From Gigaspora rosea (Eukaryota > Glomeromycota > Glomeromycetes > Diversisporales > Gigasporaceae): a stretch of 64,000 nt of DNA. This document shows, piece by piece, positions 22,548 to 35,089 of the stretch (the stretch's first letter is position 1; each line of letters starts with the position of its first letter). The notes beneath the pieces were generated by a model that did not search any database, was not told the DNA's origin, and saw only the letters and a list, made by a program, of their open reading frames with translations. A program made the position numbers and the translations under genes. The stretch is from positions 45,767-109,766 of the forward strand of contig QKWP01001141.1 in the NCBI GenBank assembly GCA_003550325.1, given 5' to 3'.

Positions 22548-22913
22548 GAATTAATTGATTTGTAACCGTAGGTTACAGAATAAATTTTATAACCGTAAAT
22601 ATTAAGATCAGGTGTAACGTGACTATCAAACCAAGTTTCTATAAAAATAAAACCGTGCGATTAAGGTTAGGGTTAGAGTGAGGCTTGGTGTAAGGCTTTT
22701 GGGTTAGAGAGGGCTTTAGTTACATTAAAATTTAGCAAGGAATTTTTTTTTGTTAGAAACCGAAAGGCAGTTTCATATGTGAAATTTTGATTTAGAAGCA
22801 ATTTTTGGCAAAACGAACGTTTGTTTTGACTTTTTCAAATGTGTAACTTTACACCTGATCTTAGAATTTGATTGGCTTGTTGGGATGGCCGCGGTTACAA
22901 ATTTATTAATCCT
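22548..22913. mobile_element. TIR element, 366 bp, with ATCAGGTGTAA motifs
   Basis: Ends GAATTAATTGATTTGTAACCG and, inverted, GGATTAATAAATTTGTAACCG. AAATTGAT flanks both sides (22540-22547, 22914-22921) and occurs once in the A spacer (about 15203-15210), giving an empty site. The interior shares ATCAGGTGTAA, CTAACAAAAAAAATTCCTTG and CTAACCCTAAC with 56763-57061 (inverted) and part of 44880-45030. Confidence 0.8.
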
Positions 22914-23629
22914 AAATTGATTATCGACACCTCTGGTGATTGTAATCGATTTTTCTTATGATAATTGACTTTGTAGCTAGTAATTTAGATTTTAATAGGT
23001 AAATATTTACGAATTTGAATTATTTAAAGAAAGACCCAATACAGTATCAGGTATGTAAAGAACGAATTACATTTTTTTGATCATAAAAGTAACAATAATG
23101 ATTGCCCAAAATGAGGTATATAATATGCACCATTTTAAGAATACTGATCTAGTATATTAGCGTTAGTTAGGACGGTAGGGTTTTTAAAATACTGTAGAAA
23201 TTTTATACTTATACCATACTGATCTTCTGTAATATCGTTTATTAAGAGATATGAAGATATAGTAATCGGATAAATAGAAATTTGGAATTTAAAACACGGT
23301 TTTCATTTCTTATATTTTCATTGTGATGATTTATAATAGTAAGTGCATTTGAAATACTGGTAAGCTATTTATTCATATTTATATTAAATTAGTTGAAAAA
23401 CAATGTAAACCTTTTATTGGTGTATTATCTGTCTAAACAGTTATTAATTTTTCAGCCAATAAGTGTAAAAATTATATTTATGCTAATTTATCGGTCAATC
23501 CGATCTAACTCTAATCGGTCCTGGACTGCAGTTTGATCCGATCTTTTAAAAGATTAGCAGTCTTTGGACAGGATGGACCGGTTAATAGTCCTAATTATGG
23601 TTTTAGTTCAAATAACTGTAAAATTAACA

Positions 23630-23726
23630 CAGTCAGACCTCTCTAAATGCATAGTGAGGGGCCAATAAAAAACCTTGCATTTAGAGAGGTATTACATTTA
23701 GGAAGGTAAAAAGGGAGGTCTGACTG
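23630..23726. mobile_element. pogo-like MITE just downstream of ABCG C
   Basis: Same element and position as 16022-16129, 8 bp from the stop codon of C. The right flank is TA and the left flank is CA. Sharing the site with B means the insertion predates the B/C duplication. Confidence 0.8.
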
Positions 23727-23734
23727 TAATGAAA

Positions 23735-26700
23735 TTACCTCTTACTACTATTTCTTTTCAAACTAAAATATGCTAAACTTCTAATTATAAGCGAAAGTCC
23801 AATTAATATTAATAAATTAGCATACCAAGGTAATACATTTAGGTTTAAATGTTCTAATACAGTGACTCCTTGTATATAACCATCTGAAGATCCATTTGGA
23901 GGATATAAACATTGTGAATATTCATTGGTCTGACTAATGTTCGAACATTGAAATTTTGCATATGGTGAATTGAATTGTATTTCCATCGTAATAGAATAGC
24001 AATAGAACATGAATGACTATTATTCAAAAATTTAAAAATATTAAATATATGATATTAAGTATTAAGTAAGAGATATATAGTAAATACAATAAATATGAGA
24101 TATAAATACATACAAGATATTTCAACCATGACAACCCAAATGGTAAATTTTGTGCATAAAATCCACCTAGCACCAAGGATCCTAACATGATAACTGCGTT
24201 TGCAACTGTTTATTTTAAAAAAAAAAATCATTAGTATATATCACATTATCAAGTTATTATTAAATATATATATTAAGTACAGTATGTGATGATATGTACC
24301 TGTTGCAGCTTGAATATCCATAAAGGTAGCTCCAATAAGATAACCGAAACTTTGTGATGTTAAAGTCGCCAATATTGAGGTCGCCTATTTAATTTTAACC
24401 TTTTTATTATTATATAATTCTCCTTATACTGTATTTGTCTAGCATTGACGATAAGCTTACCATGTATGCAAAGAAACTACTAGCACTAGGTACCAACCCA
24501 GTAACCCAATAAACAATCAAAGTATAATATATTGGAAAAATGATGATAAGCGGCAATTCTGCAATTTGTTTCGAGAGGAAATATGCGAGAAGTCGATATG
24601 AACGTGATTGACGTTCTTTTCTAAGAACGTTAAAGTCTAGTGGGAATGCGGATATTGTGTTTAGTGATGGAAAAAATCCCCAAAATGATGTTCTATTATT
24701 TTGTTAAAATAAAAAAAATTACTCTTTTTTTTTTTGGCTTATAATATTTGAAAAATAATGAACGTAACTTACGTGAAGAAGATCTATTTTTTTGTTATTA
24801 TAAGATGATATAAATAATATCAGGATATATATAAATGTATCGTTAATTATAAAGTTCTTAATAATGTAATATCCCTCTTATTCACTGTCTCACTATGATT
24901 GCGTAATGAATAATCTTTATTTTGTACTTTTTCTCAAGAAATTTTAAAGAAATTCTCTGTTATACCGTCATAGGAAACAGTAAATATCACATTTTATTCC
25001 ACCTTTCGTTTACTCACCAAACCATATCGATCCATTAAATTAGCTTCGGTATAAGGTAATTGAAACCAAATAAGGCAAGTAAGTATCGCAATACAAAATA
25101 CTTGTGTAAAATTCAGTCTCGATAATACAACTTTACTACGTTGTTTAAAACTTCTTTCTGTAAGAATCATTAATTGTTGGAAAAATGTTGCTTCCCATTT
25201 ATATTTTGAAGATTCTATTATTATCGAATCATCAGGATTTATGGGACTTTTATAACATTTTTCTACTACTAATTTACCAGATGAATCTGGCTGAATGCTT
25301 TGTATATATGCGGTTATTAATTTTTGTTTTATCGTTGAGTCATTCAAGATTTCCACTAAATTTTTAAAATCGTCAAATATTAGTTTACATTATTCTATAA
25401 AAAAAATTGTAATAATAAATTAATACATACACATATAATCAGCTGGATTGAAATTAGGACGACAAACAAATCCTTCGTTGGCAAGATAATCAACTATATT
25501 CGCACTATCACCAAAATAAACTACATGACCATCTGCCATTACCAATAGCCTATCAAATAATTCAAAAACTTGGGATGAGGGCTGATGAATAACCATTATG
25601 ATCGTTTTTTTTTGCTTTACTGCGAATTCTTTTAGGGTTTGTACAAGCTCTAATGCTAACGATGAATCTTTGGGATAGTATATACAATTATTTTAATATC
25701 ACGTGATTATTCTTAAATATTATTCATATTATTCAGGGACGGGTAATAATATATATAAACCGAAGGGTCAAATCATAGGTAAATCGGATACTTTTGCAAT
25801 TTGTAATGCCGTAACATTACGAATTTTGGTCAAAATCAAGATATAATTTGGCCAACCCGAATTGTTGGAAAGTTTCAGAAAAGCAAACAGAAGTCTTTAA
25901 GCTATTGATCACCATATCGATAACATCGATATTATTCCCCGTCCTTGATAATATCTCGACACAATATTCACGTGCTTATGGAACCCTCTGACCAATGTTG
26001 TGTCTATAAGTCATGTGGATGTTGTGTTCGTAGCTTTCCCCTAATATTTAAGGTGACTGACATGCAGGCCATGCCAGTGGCATGCATAAATTTTAAAACC
26101 TATTACCGGTACGTAGGCATGCCATTATTAATAAAATTATATTTATTATAAATATATTCGATTAATATAACATATATACATATATATATAATATATATAT
26201 ATATATAATATACTGTATATTTTATTAATGGCATGCCCAATTTTTTAACGGTGTCAGTCATCTTAAACTGAATCTGATACATGCTAGTACGTACCTAAAC
26301 CAGAAGTAGGTTCGTCCAATAAAATGACGCTAGGATCTGTTAACAGTTCGTTTGCGATACTAACACGTTTTTTCTCACCACCTGATATTCCACGAACTTT
26401 TATATCACCAATTTTTGTATTTGAACATTTTGAAAGGTTTAATGCTTGAATTATATTTTCCACTTGTTCTAACTTTGCACTAATGGGTATCTCACGCGGA
26501 AGACGTAGTCGGGACTATAGTTACAAAATGATTTTGATAAGCTTGTATTGAAAAAAAAAAAATTGATTAATGCTCAAACAAGTTCGAAACATACTGTATA
26601 AGTGAGCGTTTCCCTAACTGTCAAGTGAGGAAAAAAGATATCTTCTTGAGTACAATAGGCTATAAAACGCTTTAAATTTTTAGTTGATTGGTATCCATTC

Positions 26701-27218
26701 ATTTTAATTGTTCCTTCCACATCTTTAGTAGATAAGCGACCTGAGAGCGCATTCAAAAGAGTAGTTTTCCCACATCCCGATGGGCCCATGATCGCTAAGA
26801 TCTCCCCTGTAATGTTACGCCACGTGAATTGTACAACTCTTGACTATGTTATGCTTTTAAAAGTTAACAATAATACATACCAGGTTCAACGAAACCATGA
26901 ATATTTTGAATAATTCTCTGACATGGATTTTTCCCAAGTTCTTCATCTGTTTTTATACCACACACAGTTTTCCGTTGAATTGGTATTGAATAATTAACGC
27001 CATAAAATTCTATATATATTGGATGCTTTCTGGATATATTTGCGTTATTTTGAACGAATTCTGTACGTTGAACGGATTTTTCATCAAGCACTATTTGTGC
27101 TTCATTATTTTTGTCATCCCCCAATGAGAAGGAATTTGAATCCTAGTCATTATCAAGGTAAATATTTTTTTAAAACCAGTAATTATTTAAAAAAAAAAAA
27201 TTTTTTAATTTTTTTTTC

Positions 27219-27249
<31 letters not shown>

Positions 27250-27320
27250 TATTCTGGTAGAAATTTAAAATTTACCTTGATTTTCTTATCTTGAATCGAT
27301 TTAATAAAAGTGCTATCCAT
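23735..27320 (-). CDS. ABCG-type half ABC transporter C, intact
   Basis: Eleven exons join in frame to 671 codons plus stop: 27320-27276, 27142-26881, 26806-26595, 26514-26295, 25667-25431, 25355-25018, 24783-24773, 24692-24461, 24384-24300, 24205-24114, 24016-23735. All introns start GT and end AG. The nucleotide-binding domain comes first, as in the ABCG (white-brown) family: Walker [10 protein letters not shown] near residues 110-118, Q-loop YCTQED, signature GISGGEKKR near 215-223, Walker [13 protein letters not shown] near 236, H-loop VIHQPSS near 274, and NPADYM before the membrane part. About six membrane segments follow, starting near residue 415, with a Cys-containing loop ([13 protein letters not shown]) before the last one, and the protein ends NSSKR. 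Half-transporters must dimerise and normally export lipids or small hydrophobic compounds; the substrate is unknown. The 5' leader matches that of D. Confidence 0.93.
24773..24783 (-). other. 11-nt microexon of ABCG C
   Basis: ATCTTCTTCAC between AG and GTAAGTTACG. Without it the two flanking exons do not join in frame; with it they give GLIFFTTSFWGFF, matching the second membrane segment of ABCG proteins. Confidence 0.85.
25736..25946. mobile_element. CAGGGACGGG-type element in intron 4 of ABCG C
   Basis: Counterpart of 18003-18226, with CAGGGACGGGTAATA at one end and CCCCGTCCTTG at the other. Present in B and C and absent from A. Confidence 0.5.
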
Positions 27321-27353
27321 TTTATTATACAAATAAATTTATTAAATTCGGTG
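27321..27353 (-). promoter_or_regulatory. Conserved 5' leader of ABCG C
   Basis: Directly upstream of the ATG, the minus strand reads GAATTTAATAAATTTATTTG then TATAATAAA. A and B have almost the same sequence before their starts, and D has GAATTTAATTTGTATGATAAA. Conservation across all four paralogues supports the chosen starts and points to a core promoter or leader. Confidence 0.55.
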
Positions 27354-28487
27354 GTTTTTATTAGTGAAAAATCAGTTAGATGAAACGAAGATTGACAATT
27401 TTTTTTTTCTCTGAATAGAAAATTTAACTTATTTTGTACTCTTGAATTGGACATTTTTGTAACATTTCAATCTTTAAAAATAAATTTAAATATTATATGA
27501 GGGTTGTCTATGATAAATGAGACTCCAATCACATAAAATACATAAAATTGTAATTGAGGTATAATTTTCCTTTGGTGTCACTCATATACAAAATGAGCAT
27601 ATTGGTTTAAAATAAAATAGCAATTGCAGAAATTAAATTCATTATGATAAAATGAATTGCTATACATATCATCATTTTTAATTTTAGTTAATTTGTATTA
27701 ATAAAAAAAAATAGGATAACGATTGATTCCAATGAATAAAACACGTGATGAAAGTTTAATACGTCAGAAAGAAAAATTTTATTAGTCGGAAGTTCGTTTA
27801 ACCGACCAAAGGTGTTTATCATGTTCAAACGTCCTTTTTTTTTCGCGCTTATTGGTTTAAAATTTTCATTGATTAGTTCTCTTTTTATCGTTATTCAAAA
27901 TCATTATCAATATTGACAAATTATTGCCTTATTACTTTATGCTAAAAATCTTTATAAATAGAAATGGCTCGTTTTGTATTCTGTTGGTTTGTAGTAAATT
28001 CTGAAAGTGAAGAAAAGAATTTGAAAGTGTCGTAGATTATTTTATACTTTCGTTGATCAATCGGTTTCATTATTATTTTTTTTTTATTTTGATTAATAAT
28101 CACTTAATGATACTAAAGAGTTTGCTCAAGCATCAATTGTGATCAATATTTTAATTAATCGAAATACTTGAGCACTATCACAATTATGAATTAATCACAT
28201 TGAGAAAGATACGTGAGCATATTTCAATCATATTGTCATTCGTACTATCGGTCTTCAACTGTTTATACAATCGGTTCTCAAAAAATGATCTAATTAATAA
28301 CGCCATAATGGTGGAATCACTAGTAAGTCACATCGAGCGTGCTGAAAATATTTTGATAACTGCTTAATTAAAAATTTTACCTTAAATTTTAATTAGGTGA
28401 TTACAAAGATATATCTTTTAAACCCTTAAGATATCTCGAAGTTACCTAATTTAAAGGTGCAAGCATATTGTAGTCATTAGTTACGAT

Positions 28488-28788
28488 TAGCGTTAGTGAT
28501 GTGAAATTTCCCAAATTGTTATAATTCTACCGGTAGATATACTAGTCGGATTTTGTCAAACAAAAAACAATTTTAGCCTCTATACCAGGGGGGCGCCAGC
28601 GGTCCCCACTTACACTTGTAGTTTATATAGCGATAGATAATAATAGTTTATAATAATTTATATATTAGTATACAAATAAATAGACAAATTCTATTGGCTT
28701 CAATATTTTTAACTAATGCTACATATTAATAAATCTACCGGTAGCTATCGGTAGCTACCAGAGTAGATGCTACCAATTTACATCACTA
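28488..28788. mobile_element. TIR element with 8-bp target duplication
   Basis: The right end, inverted, reads TAGTGATGTAAATTGGTAGC and the left end TAGCGTTAGTGATGTGAAATT. GTTACGAT flanks both sides (28480-28487, 28789-28796). Subterminal TACCGGTAGAT motifs occur at both ends. The length of the duplication suggests hAT. A GC-rich patch (GGGGGGCGCCAGCGGTCC) lies inside. Confidence 0.7.
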
Positions 28789-28943
28789 GTTACGATCTAT
28801 TTTAAATATTGAGATAATTAAATTACGACTTTATTACATAAAAAATATATACAAATTCAATTGGTTTATTTCGATTCTAAAATTAATTTTTTAAAAAAAT
28901 CCAAATTATTAAAATAGAGTCAGAGACAAATTTTTTTCTCAAC

Positions 28944-28995
28944 AACCACTTAACCAAAATCGATAAAAAATTTTTATCGAATTTGGTTAGGTGGT
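28944..28995. repeat. Hairpin related to 310-410
   Basis: ACCACTTAACCAAAATCGAT pairs with ATCGAATTTGGTTAGGTGGT. Same motif family as the fold-back at 310-410. Confidence 0.6.
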
Positions 28996-31331
28996 CGTCA
29001 AGATACCTTGGCTAAAATTTATCAAATTAGGGTATTAATAATAGTCTTCTATGGAGATTATGAAAAAATGATGGCTGGATAAATCAATTTCGCGGTGCCG
29101 AAAAGATTTAAGTTAAAGTTAATGCTTATATGGGAGTCTGTGCCCATTCATATGATTTCAATTATTTAGTTCAAATTAAGGTCAGTTTGAATTAAATAGT
29201 TTTCCGGAAATTTTATTACCCGTTTTCATTTTCTCATATCTGATCTTTTTGATCTTTTAATTTGCTTGATTAAATTAAAGATTAATTTTATAATCCAAAT
29301 ATACTTTATATATAATTCACAATCCGGATTAATTCTATAGGATAACTTTTTGATTACCGGTAGTCAATTAAGTTAGACTTCTTTAAATGCACTCTATAGG
29401 AAACTTTTAACAATATGCACTTAGAGACCAACATCACGACGAATTTCTGAAATTGAGTTATAATTTAGTCACCAAATCCGAGTACTGTATTTGGTCTCCC
29501 AAATTAAATTTTAGTTACTAAAATTACATATTAATAAATCAATATCAAACTCCGAAAAATTTTTTTGGACCTCTGCTGATTCGGATTGATAACGCGTCTA
29601 GCCCATCTTGCCCATTCTTGACGCATTTCATTAGATATTATAATGACGCACCTTAACCTGGGAAACATTGATTATCTCAACCAAAAATCAGTATTTACAT
29701 ATTAGTAATCAAAATTTTGAAATTTTGGGGTATTTCATAAATTCGTCGCAATGATAAAAAAAAAAAAAAAAAAGGTAAATTTATAAAGGCCAAGTAAGTA
29801 TATTTTGGGCTATGATTTAAAAAAGGTCTCTGTATATGATTTGATTTAATTATCTATTATCATATCATGATTTAGAATGACCAATCGTAAAAAGTTGATA
29901 AATTATCTGCCGACATATATAGTATACATTGTGTACAGTATTAATAATACGTACTATACTCCAATTATACTATACTATACATAAAGTATTAAACTATATG
30001 TGTACTCACCAAAATGATATTTTAAATGAGTTGGTCAAAGTTAGGTGAAACCAGAATGATTCTTGGCTGAGTATAATATGTGTATTGACATATCCGGTTT
30101 ACCTGACAATGTTTATTTTTTTAATATGTTCACAAACAATTAAATTATAACATGTGCGTAATGGAATTAGAGAATCGCCATTTTCGAAGCTTCGTGTAAC
30201 TTTGTCCACTTCTATTACTAATCAATAATACAATAATACGAACCCCATTCTAGGAATAGTATATATATAATATTTAAATTAATATGGTTTTTTTCTATAT
30301 ACCAGTCAGATTGCTGGATTAATAACTGCGTCAAATTATTACTGCGCTTTCATTGATACTGTCCAACTATGGCATTAACTTTAATTTAGTATCACGCAAA
30401 TTTGATTTTTATAGGCGGTTATTATACGTTATTCACTATTTAAAATAAACTATGCACGCCCGTACAATGCCATCACCCAAAATTTTACAGATCATAATTT
30501 ATGATTAAAATGATTAATGAATTTAATACTTTATAATTTTTAATAAAAATTTTCATTGCTACGCATATTATGTAATGTCATCGCTATACGAATAATTTTT
30601 AATTTATGATAAACATTTCTTCATAATTCAAAAATTTTCGTTTAACGATGAAAATTTTTATTAATAATATATTAATTAAGAATTATTATAACCCACTAGT
30701 TAGAAATAACTACCTCTATTAAACTTAGTGTTAGGGTGCTGCTTTAAGATAAAAGGTGATTTTTATATAAAATAGTTTTTTTTTTAATATGATATTATAA
30801 TATAATATAGATTAGAAATAAGGTCCCGATCTTAGTCTTATGGTTCCTGAACATTTTTAATTGGAATACCCGATCCCGTTTACTTAGTACATTTTTAAGA
30901 TATAGCATACTGGTTATTCTTAACCAGTGATGTAAATTTAAAATATCCTTAATTAATTATACGTATAAATATATTTAATATTAATATTCATTAATTATTC
31001 GAATCATATGATCTGTAAATTTTTTTTGGGCGGAGATTTAACTCGGTTTTTTAAAAAATTTGATCAGATACCGACGAACACCTAACCAAATTAGATAAAA
31101 ACTTTGATAGAAAGGAATTCTGACGGCTATTTCGGTTAAATTTTTTTTTATAATCACATGATGAAGTTTTTCATCAACTTGATTGGAATATTGCTGAATA
31201 TTTCTCTCAAAGTTCGAGTATTTAAACTTAATTACAAAGATGATATGAACAATAATAGGGGGTATAATTAGCAGCCTTCATTGTATAATTGTTTGATTCA
31301 TTCTACTACTTAATTTACTAAACTAATAAGA

Positions 31332-31374
31332 ACCCCGCGAATTCAATTTCAGAGAATTTAATTTGTATGATAAA
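31332..31374 (+). promoter_or_regulatory. Conserved 5' leader of ABCG D
   Basis: GAGAATTTAATTTGTATGA and TAAA lead straight into the ATG at 31375. It matches the leader upstream of A, B and C although the wider upstream sequences differ. Confidence 0.5.
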
Positions 31375-34300
31375 ATGGAAAGTGCTTTCAGTAAATCGAA
31401 TCAAGACAAGAAAATAAAGGTAAATTCTAAAATTTCTAATAATAAAAAAAAAACAACTTCAATAATTGCAAATTTTACCTTGACAACGACTAGGATTCAT
31501 TGTCTTTCTCATCAGTGAATGACATAAACGATGAAATACAAATAGAGTTCGGTGAAAAATCTATTAAACGTGCAGAATTCATGCAAAGTAAAGCGCATAT
31601 ATCCACGTTTAAAGAATATCCTGTATATATTGAATTTTATGGTGTTAATTATTCAATACCAGTTCATCAACAAAATGTAAATGGTAAACAAAAAATTGAT
31701 GAGGAAGTTGGGGATAATTCACGAAAGTTAATTATTCAAAATATTCATGGATTTGCTAGACCTGGTATGTATTGTTGAAACTTTAAAATCACAACGTACA
31801 GTCAAGAGTTGTTTGGTCACGTGACTTTTCGTTGCAGGTGAAATCTTAGCGATCATGGGCCCATCGGGATGCGGAAAAACTACTCTTTTGAATGTGCTTG
31901 CTGATCGAGTGGGTACTAAAAACATAGAAGGAACAATTAAAATGAATGGTCATAAACCAACTAAAGACTCGAGGCGTTTTATAGCTTATTGTACCCAAGA
32001 AGATATCTTTTTTCCTTACTTAACAGTTAAGGAGACTCTCTCTTATACGGTATGTTTCGAACTTGTTTACGCATTGATCTTTTTATATAGTACAAGCTTA
32101 TCAAGATCATTTGCAATTATAGTCCCGACTACGCCTTCCGCGTGAAATGTCCACTAGCGCAAAATTAGAACAAGTGGAAAACGTAATTCAAATATTAAAC
32201 CTTTCAAAATGCTCAAATACAATAATTGGTAATATGAGAATTCGCGGAATATCAGGTGGTGAGAAGAAACGGGTTAGTATCGCAAATGAACTGTTAACCG
32301 ATCCTAGCGTTATTTTGTTGGATGAGCCTACTTCTGGTTTAGGTATGTACTTTCTTGTTATCTGGTACGATTTGACGGATACATGGGTATCAGTAAGATA
32401 ATACCAAAGGCACGTCGTGCGTTGTTGTTATTATACTGTCGATGTCCATGATCCGTATATCATGCCAGATAATTAGTTTATCTGGCAGGTATGACGTATA
32501 CACTTACGGAATATTATTTCCGATAATTTTTATTTTAAAATTGATAAGAATTTGTCACATGATTTTTTTAAATTTTTCCGTCAGTGTTTACATAGCGATA
32601 ATACTTAACGATAATACCTGCCGGATAATAGCATATGGGTAGAAACCAAGCAATTCATTTTTAGTAAATCTTTTTTTTTTAAAACTTTAACAACTATTAA
32701 ACTAATCATGATAAAAAAATTGTTTTATTTTATAACTACAGTATATAGAATTATAAAAAATTTTTTATCAAATTTGGTTTTATAGTTATTAAGATATAAT
32801 ATTAATCTAAAGTTTTAAAAAAAAAAATTTACTTTGAAATAATTTGCTGACACTCCCCCACATATATTATTCAACATATTATTTGCACACGGTCACGTGA
32901 TATTAAAATAATTATTATTCTAAAGATTCATCGTTAGCATTAGATCTTGTACAGACTCTAAAAGAGCTTGCAATAAAGCAGAGAAAAACGATCATAATTG
33001 TTATTCATCAGCCTTCATCACAAGTTTTTGAACTATTTGATAAACTGTTGCTAATGGCAGATGGCCATGTGGTTTATTTCGGTGACAGTGCGGATACTGT
33101 CGATTATCTTGCCAACCAAGGATTTGTTTGTCATCCTAATTTTAATCCAGCTGATTATATGTGTATGTATTTAATTTATTACAATTTTATATAGGATAGT
33201 ATAAACTAACATTTAATAATTTTTTAAAAATTAGTGGAACTTTTAAATAACCCAACGACAAAACAAAAATTAATATCCGCATATGCAAAAAGCATTCAAT
33301 CAGATTCATCTGGTAAATTAGTAGTCGAAAAATGTTTCATAAGACCCACAATTCCTGATGATTCAATAATAATAGGATCTTCAAAACATAAGTGGGAGGC
33401 AACATTTCTTCAACAATTAATGATCCTTACAGAAAGAAGTTTTAAACAGCGTAGTAAAGCTGTGTTATCAAAACTAAATTTTATACAAATATTGGGTATA
33501 GCGTTTATTAATTGCCTTATTTGGTTTCGAATGCCTTATACTGAAGCTAGTTTATCAGATCGATATGGTTTGGTGAGTAAAAATAATTATTATTCTCCGA
33601 GTTGGCGAGAATAAATGTGATATTTACTGTTTCCTATGACGACATAACGGGACTTGTATTAGTAATCACTTATAACACAATTTTTTAAATTATTTATTTA
33701 ATATGTTTGAGAGTGGTAAAAGTTCCTCGTCATGTGATCATAGTGAGACATTGAATAACTAGTGATATTGAGAACTTTAGGATTTAACGATAAATTTTAC
33801 TTATCCTGATATTATTTTATAGATCTTTTTCACGTAAGTTACATTCTTTATTATTCAATATTATGTGCACAAAAAATAATTTTATTTTTTAATCAAATAA
33901 TAGATCAACATTTTGGATTTTTTTTTCATCAATGATCACAATATCAGCATTCCCGCTAGATTTTGATATTCTTAGTAAAGAACGTCAGTCACGTTCTTAT
34001 CGACTTCTCGCATATTTTCTCTCGAAACAGATTGCAGAGTTGCCACTTCTCATCATTTTTCCAATAATTTATATGATTATTATTTACTGGACTGTCGGAT
34101 TAATACCTAGTGCTGATAGTTTCTTTGCATACACAGTAAGTTTATTATCTGAATGTTAAGCAAAGACAAAGAATTATATAATAGTAATGTAATATGGTTA
34201 AAATAAATAGGCGACCGCAGTACTAACGGTTTTAACAGCACAAAGTTTTGGATACTTGGCTGGAGCTACATTTATGGATATTCAAAGTGGAACAAGTACA

Positions 34301-35089
34301 TATATCATTACTTACTTAACATTTAATAACTTATATAACGATATATGTATATACTAATGAATTCTTTTTAGTTGCATGCACACTTTTCATGTTAGCAACT
34401 ATGTTACTGGGTGGATTTTATATACGCTATTTGCCATTTGGGTTGTCATGGTTGAAATTTCTTGTACGTATTTTATTTATATCTCGTATTTACTATATAT
34501 ATGGACTAGAAATCAAGCAGATTGACATTTTGAAAAAAAAATTAATACCTTAACTTTTACCCCTATATCTCGACGAATTTCGAAGCTATTTTCATATTTT
34601 AATAGTCAAAAGAAAGCTTAGAACTTGAGCTTTCTTTTGACTATTAAATCATGAGAATTTCTTTTAAATTAATCAGGATAAAGTTAGGACATTAATTTTT
34701 TTCGAAATGTCAATTTGATTGATTCTATTGATGACAGTCCATCATATATTTCATATTTACTATCACAACTTTTAAATTATAAAATTCTAATATATTTATT
34801 TTTTTTTTGACAATAGTCATTCATGTTCTATTCGTATTCCATCATGATGCAAATACAATTCGATTCACCATATGCAAAATTCAAATGTTCAAACATGGGT
34901 CAGACTAGTGAATATTCACAATGTTTAAATTCTTCAGATGGTTATATAGATGGAGGTTCTGTATTGAAACAGTTGCAACTGGATATATTGCCTTGGTATA
35001 TTAATTTATTAATAATAATTGGAATTTCGATTATAATTAGAGTTTTAGCATACTTTAGTTTGAAAAAGAATAGTAATAGAAAAAAGTAA
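31375..35089 (+). CDS. ABCG-type half ABC transporter D, intact
   Basis: Exons 31375-31419, 31494-31764, 31838-32049, 32123-32342, 32926-33162, 33235-33572, 33823-33833, 33904-34135, 34211-34295, 34372-34463, 34817-35089 sum to 2016 nt, giving 671 codons plus stop with no internal stop. Motifs: Walker [10 protein letters not shown] near residue 113, Q-loop [10 protein letters not shown], signature [11 protein letters not shown], Walker [14 protein letters not shown]-loop VIHQPSSQ, then NPADYM and about six membrane segments, with a loop CSNMGQTSEYSQC before the last one. It is the most diverged of the four and lies head to head with C. Exon boundaries and phases agree with C throughout. The ATG is the first in the conserved leader. 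It is a membrane exporter working as a homo- or heterodimer, possibly with C; substrate unknown. Confidence 0.93.
33573..33822 (+). promoter_or_regulatory. Intron 6 with blocks conserved across the four ABCG genes
   Basis: Three blocks recur in the equivalent introns: TGTGATATTTACTGTTTCC with TATGACG after it (33616-33650), ATCATAGTGAGACATTGAAT (about 33738-33757), and TATCCTGATATTATTTTA just before the acceptor. The first is found inverted at 24961-24991 in C and 11940-11975 in A. This intron stands immediately before the 11-nt microexon. A role in microexon recognition is inference. Confidence 0.5.
33823..33833 (+). other. 11-nt microexon of ABCG D
   Basis: ATCTTTTTCAC lies between TTATAG and GTAAGTTACA. 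It encodes IFF plus two bases of Thr and restores the frame between the 338-nt and 232-nt exons. Confidence 0.85.

Larger units (their letters stand above)
20453..23734. other. Spacer between ABCG B and C
   Basis: Collinear with the A/B spacer (13931-16137) but longer because of two insertions (21607-22469 and 22548-22913). No gene is seen. The palindrome with CAACTCCGATATGAAA at about 21540 matches the one at 15085. Confidence 0.7.
27354..31331. other. Divergent spacer between ABCG C and D
   Basis: About 4 kb separate the divergent starts of C and D. I found no gene. The stretch holds a TIR element at 28488-28788, the hairpin at 28944-28995, an A-tract near 29759 and AT-rich sequence. A TATA-like TTTATAAATAGAAATGG at about 27952 could belong to a short transcript, but no open frame follows. 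Confidence 0.55.
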
